Assembly: GCA_012516015.1 (NCBI GenBank)
Contig: JAAYXG010000141.1
Location: 1-5,518 of the forward strand
Origin: Lysobacteraceae bacterium
GTDB lineage: Bacteria > Pseudomonadota > Gammaproteobacteria > Steroidobacterales > Steroidobacteraceae
Length of the DNA: 5,518 nucleotides
Direction: 5' to 3'
Part shown: positions 1-5,246 of the stretch, piece after piece
How positions within the stretch are numbered: position 1 is the stretch's first letter
Layout of the letters: each line of letters begins with the position of its first letter
Position numbers and translations under genes: made by a program
Notes under the pieces: generated by a model
The model's input: only the letters and a program-made list of their open reading frames with translations
What the model was told of the DNA's origin: nothing
The model's database searches: none

Positions 1-846
1 CAAGCGCTCCCATGGTGGGCATATCTCGCGCTCACGTTGGGCACCGGGTTCACGAGCGCTGTCGCGATTCTCATCGGGCACGAGCTCGGTCACAAGAACA
101 ACAAACTCGATCGTGTCGCGGCGCAGATTGCCACTGGGCTCGTCGGCTACGGTCATTTCTGCATCGAGCACAACCGCGGACATCACGTGAGCGTCGCGAC
201 ACCCGAAGACCCCGTGAGCGCGCGCATGGGCGAGAGCATCTATCGGTTCGCGCTGCGCGAGATTCCCGGTGCGCTCAAACGCGGCTGGCGCCTCGAGAAG
301 GCGCGCCTGCAGGCGCGAGGCTATCCGACGCTATCCCTCCGCAATCACGTGCTGCTGTCCTGGCTCTTGACCGGCGCGATTGCAGGCGTGCTCATCGCCG
401 CCTTCGGGCCCGTGATCGTGCCCTTCTTGATCGTGCATCACCTGTATGCCTGGTATGGTCTTACGCAGGCGAACTACGTCGAGCACTATGGGCTGCTGCG
501 GCAGAAGCTTCCGAACGGACGCTACGAGCCGACGGCACCGCGGCACTCGTGGAACACGAACCACGTCTATTCGAATCTCATCTCCTTTCATCTGCAGCGT
601 CACTCCGATCATCACGCGAACGCACTGCGTCCTTACCAGGCATTGCGCGATTTCGACGACGTGCCCCGCCTGCCGAGCGGCTACCCCGGCTGCTTCGGTC
701 TCGCCGCGATTCCGCCGCTCTGGTTCAAAGTGATGGATCCCAAGCTGCTCGAGTGGGCCGGAGGCGATATCGGTAAGATCAATATCGATCCGAGCCGCCG
801 AGAGCGTTTGTACGAGAAGTACGGACCTACAGGAAGTGATTCGTGA
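1..846 (+). CDS. alkB: Alkane 1-monooxygenase AlkB, 5'-truncated by window edge
   Basis: Integral-membrane non-haem di-iron hydroxylase that oxidises the terminal methyl of medium-chain n-alkanes to 1-alcohols, using O2 and electrons from rubredoxin and rubredoxin reductase in the inner membrane. The reading frame is open from base 1, so the start lies upstream; 281 residues are visible of about 400 usual in the family. A TTG at 37 is internal, not a start. All three diagnostic His clusters are present (visible-peptide numbering): HELGHK at 27-32, EHNRGHH at 56-62, and LQRHSDHH ending at 205. The AlkB signature NYVEHYGL is at 158-165. Hydrophobic stretches near 1-26 and 117-150 fit membrane helices. 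The match to Pseudomonas AlkB as I remember it runs nearly to the C terminus (DPKLLEWAGGDIGKI near 245-260). There is no fused rubredoxin domain. The last codons and the stop lie inside an inverted heptamer repeat. I am confident of the family; substrate range is unknown. Confidence 0.96.
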   Translation, partial: QALPWWAYLALTLGTGFTSAVAILIGHELGHKNNKLDRVAAQIATGLVGYGHFCIEHNRGHHVSVATPEDPVSARMGESIYRFALREIPGALKRGWRLEKARLQARGYPTLSLRNHVLLSWLLTGAIAGVLIAAFGPVIVPFLIVHHLYAWYGLTQANYVEHYGLLRQKLPNGRYEPTAPRHSWNTNHVYSNLISFHLQRHSDHHANALRPYQALRDFDDVPRLPSGYPGCFGLAAIPPLWFKVMDPKLLEWAGGDIGKINIDPSRRERLYEKYGPTGSDS

Positions 847-938
847 CTCGTGATTCGCGGGTCGGAAGGGAAAACCGGAGACAAGGCCTTCCGCCGCCTT
901 CTTGCGAGTCACGAACCGCGAGTCACGAGTCACGAATA
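836..938. repeat. Heptamer inverted-repeat element A (GTGAYTC units)
   Basis: The left arm is a tandem array with 7-bp period: gtgattc, gtgactc, gtgattc, gcgggtc at 836-863. The right arm at 904-938 reads gcgagtc, acgaacc, gcgagtc, acgagtc, acgaata. Bases 838-860 and 916-938 are reverse complements at 21 of 23 positions. Inside lies a second inverted repeat, cggaagg at 863-869 against ccttccg at 887-893, so the whole could fold as one long interrupted hairpin. The left arm overlaps the alkB stop codon (844-846). The right arm ends 3 bases before the Shine-Dalgarno of the next gene. I infer a non-autonomous repeated intergenic element; copy number elsewhere cannot be seen here. It carries no coding sequence. 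Confidence 0.85.
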
Positions 939-941
939 TTC

Positions 942-947
942 GAGGAG
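942..947 (+). promoter_or_regulatory. Shine-Dalgarno GAGGAG of the VOC gene
   Basis: GAGGAG sits 5 bases before ATG 953. This fixes the start there rather than at the in-frame TTG 902, whose first codons merely translate the right arm of element A, or at ATG 965, which would be 17 bases away. Confidence 0.75.
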
Positions 948-952
948 CGCGC

Positions 953-1363
953 ATGCCTGCAGCTATGCTCGTCAACATCGACGTCGATGACCTGAACAAA
1001 GGAATCCATTTCTATTGCGAGGGCCTCGGCCTCACGATAGGCCGTCGGTTCGGTACCGACGCGGTCGAGCTCCTCGGCGCGACTTCGCCGATCTACCTGC
1101 TCGTCAAGCCGAACGGTAGCGTCGCGTCGGCGACGAGCCGGCACCTGCGCTCGTACGCACGACATTGGACGCCGATCCACCTCGACTTCGTCGTCGACAA
1201 CATCGAAGGCGCGCTCGATCGTGCGCGCAACGCCGGTGCGAGATTAGAAGGGCCCGTCAAGTCGAACAACTGGGGCAAGATCGCCATGCTCGCCGACCCG
1301 TTCGGGCATGGGATCTGCCTCATCGAGTTCGTGGGGCGGGGGTATGATGAGATTGCTACGTGA
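953..1363 (+). CDS. VOC-superfamily (glyoxalase/bleomycin-resistance/dioxygenase fold) protein
   Basis: A 136-aa protein of the vicinal oxygen chelate superfamily, whose members are metal-dependent isomerases, dioxygenases or binding proteins built from paired beta-alpha-beta-beta-beta modules. Module 1 is about residues 5-52 (NIDVDDLNKGIHFYCEGLGL, then VELLG and IYLLV). Module 2 is about 74-127 (HLDFVVDNIEGALDRARNAGA, then a D-P-F-G-H turn at 115-119 and CLIEF). Module 2 keeps the usual ligand positions, H76 and E125. Module 1 has no His near residues 5-10, where the first ligand usually sits, so a complete four-ligand metal site is not evident. Length is typical for a single-domain VOC protein acting as a dimer. 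It lies 106 bp downstream of alkB on the same strand, separated by element A, so co-transcription is possible but unproven. The family is secure; the reaction and substrate cannot be assigned. Confidence 0.9.
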   Translation: MPAAMLVNIDVDDLNKGIHFYCEGLGLTIGRRFGTDAVELLGATSPIYLLVKPNGSVASATSRHLRSYARHWTPIHLDFVVDNIEGALDRARNAGARLEGPVKSNNWGKIAMLADPFGHGICLIEFVGRGYDEIAT

Positions 1364-1379
1364 GCACAGCGTGCTCACG
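1359..1379 (+). terminator. Perfect 9-bp hairpin at the VOC stop codon, terminator-like without T-tract
   Basis: CGTGAGCAC (1359-1367), loop AGC, then GTGCTCACG (1371-1379) form a perfect 9-bp stem that includes the TGA stop at 1361-1363. No run of T follows; the next bases are GC-rich and lead into element B. It could be a weak or Rho-assisted terminator, an mRNA-end stabiliser, or a protein-binding palindrome. The structure is seen directly; its role is inferred. Confidence 0.4.
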
Positions 1380-1383
1380 CCGC

Positions 1384-1520
1384 GGTTGACGGTTGATGGT
1401 TGACGGTTGACAGTTGACCGTTGACAGCCAGAAAGTTCGCATAGCACCGCAGTCCATAGCTCAAGGTCGTCAGCGCGAGAGCGCTTCTGGCCGTCAACTG
1501 TCAACCGTCAACTGTCAACC
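1384..1520. repeat. Heptamer inverted-repeat element B (GTTGACN units)
   Basis: The left arm has six tandem 7-mers at 1384-1425: ggttgac, ggttgat, ggttgac, ggttgac, agttgac, cgttgac. The right arm has four 7-mers at 1493-1520: gtcaact, gtcaacc, gtcaact, gtcaacc. The inverted match continues inward (agccagaa at 1426-1433 against ttctggcc at 1485-1492), so 1398-1433 and 1485-1520 pair at 32 of 36 positions. The 51-bp centre holds a small gcgc-gaga-gcgc hairpin (1473-1484) and no ORF. The arms differ in unit number (six against four), as expected from slippage. The right arm ends 5 bases before ATG 1526. The layout is the same as element A with a different heptamer. Confidence 0.88.
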
Positions 1521-1525
1521 GACGA

Positions 1526-1900
1526 ATGTCCCTTACTTGCTGGAAATGCGGCGCCTCGCTCGAAGCACTGAGCTTGCCGTTACGGAGGCTCGACGAATGC
1601 AAGCAGTGCGGAGCGGAGCTGCACGTCTGTAAGCTGTGCGAGTGGTACAGCACGTCCGTTGCCAAGCACTGCCGCGAGCCGATCGCCGAGGAAGTCAGGG
1701 ACAAGGAACGCGCGAACTTCTGCGATTATTTCAAGCCGCGACCGAATGCCTACTCGAACGCGGCGCAGAGCGCGGCCGAGAGGGCTAAGGCCGAGCTCGA
1801 CTCGTTGTTCGGCGGGTCGAGCCGACCCGCCGATACGCCCGAGCCTTCCGCGGCGGAACGAGCGCGCGCCGAGCTGGACGCGTTGTTCAAGAAGAAATAA
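1526..1900 (+). CDS. Conserved Cys-rich zinc-ribbon-like protein of unknown function
   Basis: A 124-aa cytoplasmic protein with no signal peptide. Cysteines occur in pairs that suggest two zinc sites: C5-x2-C8 and C25-x2-C28, then C35-x2-C38 with C49 and C66. The segment DKxRANFCDYFxPRP (residues 60-73) is, as I recall, a hallmark of a conserved hypothetical family of gammaproteobacteria; I know no established function. The C-terminal third is low-complexity and contains one motif twice, SAAERAKAELDSLF at 82-95 and SAAERARAELDALF at 108-121, probably two short amphipathic helices joined by a Ser/Pro-rich linker. ATG 1526 has no recognisable Shine-Dalgarno, because the right arm of element B fills that position; the start is still favoured since the conserved CWKC follows at once. 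Its stop is 34 bp from that of the convergent operon. A zinc-dependent protein- or nucleic-acid-binding role is plausible but unproven. Confidence 0.88.
   Translation: MSLTCWKCGASLEALSLPLRRLDECKQCGAELHVCKLCEWYSTSVAKHCREPIAEEVRDKERANFCDYFKPRPNAYSNAAQSAAERAKAELDSLFGGSSRPADTPEPSAAERARAELDALFKKK
1769..1888 (+). repeat. Internal duplication encoding AERA[KR]AELD[SA]LF twice
   Basis: Codons 82-95 (1769-1810) and 108-121 (1847-1888) of the zinc-ribbon gene encode 14-residue motifs identical at 12 positions, separated by 12 residues rich in Gly, Ser, Pro and Asp. The repeat is visible in the protein and partly in the DNA. It may be a duplicated helical docking motif. Confidence 0.75.
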
Positions 1901-1934
1901 CGCGGAAGCTCGTTCCTCGCTCGGCGCGCCGTGT
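1901..1934. other. Convergent intergenic gap without an obvious terminator
   Basis: Only 34 bp separate the stop of the plus-strand zinc-ribbon gene from the stop of the minus-strand operon. It holds a 4-bp stem (ggaa 1904-1907, ttcc 1913-1916) and the 8-bp palindrome GGCGCGCC (1923-1930), but no T-rich tract on either strand. Confidence 0.5.
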
Positions 1935-3101
1935 TCACTTGCGCTGGAAGATGGACCTCAATCCTTCGGTGAGCTTACGCCCCGCCTCGCTCAAGTCGTC
2001 GATCGCTTCTGCATTCGCGCTGCCGCTGCCGTTGACGAGGTTGGCGAAGCTGACGGCGTACTCGCGCATCGAGCGGATCTGCTGGCTCGGCAAGATTTCG
2101 AGCTGCTCGATGACGAGCTCCGGGCTGAAGACCGTGCCGACGGCAGTCTTGCCGACGTAACGACTGTAATTGAACGTCGCGCTGCGCGCCTCGCCCGGGC
2201 TCAGCACGAACTGCGGATCCGCCTTTTGCCCTGTCGTTTGACCGATGCCGCTGACGTTCGCGTTATCGCGCCAATCGACGATGTACTGCTGACCGTAGTT
2301 GTCGAGCATTTTCCCCGAGTTCCGTTGGTAGGCCAGCACGATCGGCTGGTTGCTGACGTTGCGGAAGCGAATCGATACGCGAACGTGATGGTTGTTTGCC
2401 TTCGGCTGTGCGGCGACGACCTGAGCGATCTCGGCGATGAAGGGACCCGCGGAATAGCAGCGGGGCTTGCCTTCGCACGGATCGGCGAGCGTCGGCGGTG
2501 CGCCAACCGACGCGGCGCTCGAGCTGCTCGTCGGGTGCGAGGGCGCACTCGACGCCGCAACGTTCGAGGAGGCGCCGTCGGTCAACCCGGAGAAGCGCAG
2601 CGCGTGCTCGCGCCCGAGCCGGTGCTGATTTCCGGTGACTTCGTCGATCTCGCGCAGCGCGAGCTCGAGCTCGAAGGTCACACCCGCGATTGCGCGTCCG
2701 GCGTGCCAGCGCAAGTCGATGCGCGCGTCGCTGCGTTCCCCTGGCTGCAAGGTGAACTTCGGATCGAACGTGTTGCGCTTGATCTCGCCGATGCCGCGGA
2801 TATCGCTCGAGCTCGTGACGGTGTAGCGGTTGCCGTGCTCATCGAGCGCGACGCCGGAGTCGGACACATACCCGAGCACGAGTGGGCGATCTGTCTTGTT
2901 CTGAATCGTCAACGTGGCGCTGACGACTCGATTCGCGCCGCCGTGCGTCGAGCTCGTGCGGAAGTTAGAAAGCGTGGCAACGAACGTCGTCGTTTCGCTG
3001 CACAGATTCGCGTCCGCGCAGGCGCTCGCGTGCGCGCGCACTCCCAATGAGAGCAGCAGAGCGACGGCGAGCGTCGCAAGAAGTGTCGATCTAGCTTTCA
3101 T
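1935..3101 (-). CDS. Exported protein with two tandem beta-rich domains, each opening with C-x5-C
   Basis: A 388-aa protein with a Sec signal peptide (MKARS, hydrophobic core about 7-21, AHA or ASA cleavage near 25-27). R22 just before C28 argues against a lipoprotein. The mature part is a tandem duplication: domain 1 about 28-173 and domain 2 about 209-355, joined by a Ser/Ala/Pro linker (174-205). Matching landmarks are C28-x5-C34 and C209-x5-C215, P-hydrophobic-V-L-x-Y-x3-S-G followed by G-x2-Y (73-93 and 253-273), G-I-G (103-105 and 285-287), and D-P-x-F-x-L-x-P-G-E (113-122 and 295-304). The pattern resembles Ig-like beta-sandwich domains such as DUF4352, but that is only a resemblance. 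The paired Cys probably form periplasmic disulfides. A short amphipathic helix ends the protein (366-386). It is the last gene of the operon. ATG 3101 is preferred for its signal peptide and Shine-Dalgarno; ATG 3143 overlaps the upstream stop as ATGA and would add 14 residues. Function unknown. Confidence 0.87.
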   Translation of the reverse strand: MKARSTLLATLAVALLLSLGVRAHASACADANLCSETTTFVATLSNFRTSSTHGGANRVVSATLTIQNKTDRPLVLGYVSDSGVALDEHGNRYTVTSSSDIRGIGEIKRNTFDPKFTLQPGERSDARIDLRWHAGRAIAGVTFELELALREIDEVTGNQHRLGREHALRFSGLTDGASSNVAASSAPSHPTSSSSAASVGAPPTLADPCEGKPRCYSAGPFIAEIAQVVAAQPKANNHHVRVSIRFRNVSNQPIVLAYQRNSGKMLDNYGQQYIVDWRDNANVSGIGQTTGQKADPQFVLSPGEARSATFNYSRYVGKTAVGTVFSPELVIEQLEILPSQQIRSMREYAVSFANLVNGSGSANAEAIDDLSEAGRKLTEGLRSIFQRK

Positions 3102-3106
3102 GACAG

Positions 3107-3113
3107 CCCCTTT
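3107..3113 (-). promoter_or_regulatory. Shine-Dalgarno AAAGGGG supporting the start at 3101
   Basis: On the minus strand AAAGGGG lies 5 bases before ATG 3101. The alternative ATG at 3143 has only a weak AGG (in CAGGTC) upstream, but it overlaps the preceding stop codon as ATGA, so coupled initiation there cannot be excluded. Confidence 0.55.
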
Positions 3114-3139
3114 CTTCAAGTCGTGTTGTCGTTCGTCGT

Positions 3140-3883
3140 TCATTGCGAGACCTGCACACGGCCGAGCACGTAGCCTTTGCGGCTGTCGCGCAGCTCGTAT
3201 TCGACGACCTCCGTCGTGATCGAGCCGCCGTTCGGCGCGGGTTGAACGCCGGTGATTCGCAGCAGCACGTCGAGGGACGCGCCGCTATAGCTCAGCTTGT
3301 CGCGGATCGCTCGTGCCGCATCCGGCGCAACGGGCCAGGTTTGTGCAGCCTTGGCATTGGCGAAGCGGATACCGACGCGTTGCCTGAATGCGTCGAAGGG
3401 CACGACCGAGCTCGGCGAGAGCGCGCGGATCGTGAACTCTCCATAGGTCGGGTCGTACTCGCTCAAGTTCGCGTTCATCGTGAGTCGCAAGAAACCGATG
3501 TTGCCCACCGCTGCGCGTGCGGATTCGAGCTCCGCTTTGACGGTGCTGCGGCGCGACGCCTTGTCCGGACCTTGCGCCCACGCCACGCGAGAGTCCTCTT
3601 CGACCCACTGGTCGATCGGCGGCGCGATGCCCGCCAAGTCGTAGTAGAGAAAGACGATCGTGCTGTTGTCCGGATTCGCGAGCTCGCCGGTGCGCAGACC
3701 GAACGCCTTGTCGGCCGCGCTCGGCGCGGGCTTCGCGTCCGCCCGAGAAGCGGCCGCCGCCGCGCTCACGCCCATGGTCGGATCCGCTCGATCCGAGCCG
3801 GACGTGCCCTCCGTCGCGGGCGGATCCGAGCTCCCGCACGCGGCAGAGAGCATCGTCGCGATGAGTATCGAAATTCGGCGCAT
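3140..3883 (-). CDS. Predicted outer-membrane lipoprotein, 247 aa, unknown function
   Basis: Begins with a type II signal peptide: MRR, a hydrophobic core, and LSAAC with the acylated Cys at 16. Residues +2 and +3 are Gly and Ser, not Asp, which favours delivery to the outer membrane. Residues 17-57 are a Ser/Ala/Pro-rich, disordered-looking tether. The folded part (about 58-247) is mixed alpha/beta, with NSTIVFLYYDLAG near 73-85, a charged helix rich in Ala, Arg and Glu near 110-124, and a beta-rich C terminus (VLLRITGVQPAPNGG, then TTEVVEYELRD). There are no further cysteines and no catalytic motif I recognise. ATG 3883 has GAGGA (3891-3895) 7 bases upstream. It is third in the operon, 30 bp after the 328-aa gene, and its stop overlaps a possible start of the next ORF by 4 bp. 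I do not recognise the family. Confidence 0.85.
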   Translation of the reverse strand: MRRISILIATMLSAACGSSDPPATEGTSGSDRADPTMGVSAAAAASRADAKPAPSAADKAFGLRTGELANPDNSTIVFLYYDLAGIAPPIDQWVEEDSRVAWAQGPDKASRRSTVKAELESARAAVGNIGFLRLTMNANLSEYDPTYGEFTIRALSPSSVVPFDAFRQRVGIRFANAKAAQTWPVAPDAARAIRDKLSYSGASLDVLLRITGVQPAPNGGSITTEVVEYELRDSRKGYVLGRVQVSQ

Positions 3884-3913
3884 GTTGAGATCCTCGTGAA
3901 GGCGCGCTGAGCG

Positions 3914-4900
3914 CTAGAGCGTGGGTGCAGCGGCGTTCTTGGAGGCGGCCTTCGTTTCTTCGGCGCGGCGCTGCAGCTCCATCGCATGCAGCCGTTGCTC
4001 TGTGGAGGTGATCGCCTCGTAGCCGTTCGCGCCGTCGAGCGCGCCGACTCGGATGAACTCCGCGAGATCGGGGTTCGTGCGGGCGGCGCCGATGTAGGCT
4101 GCGACGATGACGCCGCAGTCCGGCGAGAAGTTTGTCGCGCCGTCCGGGTTCGCCATCCCGCGGCAGCGATGGAACAGAGGCGACGTTTCGGTGATGAGTC
4201 TGCCCCTCGGGTCGTAGGCCCAACGAAGTTCCCTGAACTGCGGCCCGGAATCGGCATTCGTCGGCGTGCCGTACTTCGCGATCAATGCCTGCTGGACGCT
4301 GTCGACCGTCGGGTAGGCGCCTTCCTCGAACCACTCTTCGCGCGCAGCGCTGATGACGCGCTCTTCGCCCGGGATGCCCATCGTTGCGACGTACCATTTC
4401 GCTTGTCCGGGTTTGACGTCGCGCACTGCTCGATTGCTGGCGCGGGCGATCGAGCTGTTCTGCCATTCCGCCATGATCTCCTTCGAGGTCTTCTGGACCT
4501 TCGGCTCGGCGAAGCGCGCCTCGAATCCTTGGCGAACGGTCTGACCGTAGGTTTGGATGCTGAAGTGACGCCTCGTGGGTGAGACGACCAGCAGCTCATT
4601 CGTGCACATGACGGTGTTCGCCGCTTCGTCGTAGGTCATGCCGGGACGAACGCCGACCACATCGTCGACCGGCGCATCCTTCGCGCGCGCGGGCGATTTG
4701 ATTTTCGCCGGACACTTGACGCGGCCACGCGCCTCCTCCGCGACCTGTTCGGCCGTCATCGACACGTTCGAAGCGGCTTTCGCCGAAGCGGTCGGTTTGG
4801 TCGTGCGGTCGCGCGCGTCGGAGGCGCGTTCGGCATCCTTCGTACCGCATGCGGTGATGACGAACGCGATGCCCGTGATCAGCCAGCTCGAGATTTTCAT
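3914..4900 (-). CDS. Predicted lipoprotein, 328 aa, with a V-G-x-R-P-G-M-T motif
   Basis: A type II signal peptide (MKISSWLITGIAFVITAC) puts the acylated Cys at 18, followed by a polar Lys/Ala/Ser tether to about residue 60. Residues 78-101 (DDVVGVRPGMTYDEAANTV, then MCTN) resemble the short helix-strand motif found at the start of SmpA/BamE-like and related periplasmic domains, in which G-M-T precedes a helix; this is only a local likeness. A second such segment, SVQQALIAKYGTPT, lies in the middle of the protein. The mature part has four further cysteines, C63 and C99, then C246 and C262, which could make two disulfides. The C terminus is an Ala/Lys/Glu-rich helix. The start is backed by an AG-rich Shine-Dalgarno (GGAGAGGG) just upstream. 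It is second in the operon, 52 bp after the small lipoprotein gene. Function unknown. Confidence 0.86.
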   Translation of the reverse strand: MKISSWLITGIAFVITACGTKDAERASDARDRTTKPTASAKAASNVSMTAEQVAEEARGRVKCPAKIKSPARAKDAPVDDVVGVRPGMTYDEAANTVMCTNELLVVSPTRRHFSIQTYGQTVRQGFEARFAEPKVQKTSKEIMAEWQNSSIARASNRAVRDVKPGQAKWYVATMGIPGEERVISAAREEWFEEGAYPTVDSVQQALIAKYGTPTNADSGPQFRELRWAYDPRGRLITETSPLFHRCRGMANPDGATNFSPDCGVIVAAYIGAARTNPDLAEFIRVGALDGANGYEAITSTEQRLHAMELQRRAEETKAASKNAAAPTL

Positions 4901-4952
4901 GGACTCACCCTCTCCCCTTTGTGCAGAACAAATCGGTTGCTCTCAGATGCGC

Positions 4953-5246
4953 TTACTCGTCTTCCACGCGGGCGAGCTCGAGGCCCATGGGCCCCTCCAA
5001 GCGACCGTCTTTGCGCAGTAAGACGACCGTGCCTTGGGGGGTCGTGACGAGCACGCGGTCCGACGCCACCTCGTAGGTGCCGGAGACCGTCGCGCCGAAG
5101 ACGGAGATGTAAACTTGGCCGTCACTTCTGAATTCGTATTGCGTGATGCCGCTCAGGTCGGTGTAGAGTCCCGAGACATCGCGGCTGCACGCGCTCGCGA
5201 GTAACAGCGTGCTCAGCAACGTGAGCGATCGGAATCGATGCGGCAT
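4953..5246 (-). CDS. Small predicted lipoprotein, 97 aa, beta-rich
   Basis: Signal peptide with an Arg-containing n-region, a Leu-rich core and LLLASAC; the acylated Cys is residue 20. The mature part (about 77 residues) is a run of short predicted strands around Gly turns: GLYTD, YEFRSDGQVYISVFG, VSGTYEVASDRVLVTT, GTVVLLRKDG, RLEGPMGLELAR. This regular strand-turn pattern suggests a small beta-barrel or beta-sheet module like those in short hypothetical lipoproteins; I recall similar sequences annotated only as hypothetical. No enzyme motif and no second Cys are present. ATG 5246 has AGAGG (5252-5256) 5 bases upstream. It is the first gene of the minus-strand operon, so its promoter should lie in 5247-5420. 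Confidence 0.85.
   Translation of the reverse strand: MPHRFRSLTLLSTLLLASACSRDVSGLYTDLSGITQYEFRSDGQVYISVFGATVSGTYEVASDRVLVTTPQGTVVLLRKDGRLEGPMGLELARVEDE

Noticed and set aside
12..776. Plus-strand ORF of 254 codons over alkB in another frame
   Set aside because: Arg/Ala/Ser-rich with no motif, while the alkB frame carries all His clusters.
836..938. CRISPR array
   Set aside because: Units are 7 bp with no unique spacers of 25-40 bp between long repeats; the arms are inverted, not direct. The same holds for 1384-1520.
902..952. N-terminal extension of the VOC protein from TTG 902
   Set aside because: The 17 extra codons only translate the heptamer repeat arm; GAGGAG before ATG 953 marks the true start.
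1659..3050. Long plus-strand ORF (463 codons) overlapping the zinc-ribbon gene and the minus-strand 388-aa gene
   Set aside because: Arg/Ala-rich translation with no domain pattern; it is antisense to a gene with a signal peptide and duplicated domain, as expected of GC-rich DNA.
3143..3910. Plus-strand ORF of 255 codons opposite the 247-aa lipoprotein gene
   Set aside because: Highly Arg-rich, no Shine-Dalgarno or family pattern; the minus-strand frame has a lipobox and good ribosome site.
3285..4466. Minus-strand ORF of 393 codons across the junction of the 328-aa and 247-aa genes
   Set aside because: Low-complexity Arg/Gly/Ser-rich frame-shifted reading of two well-supported genes.
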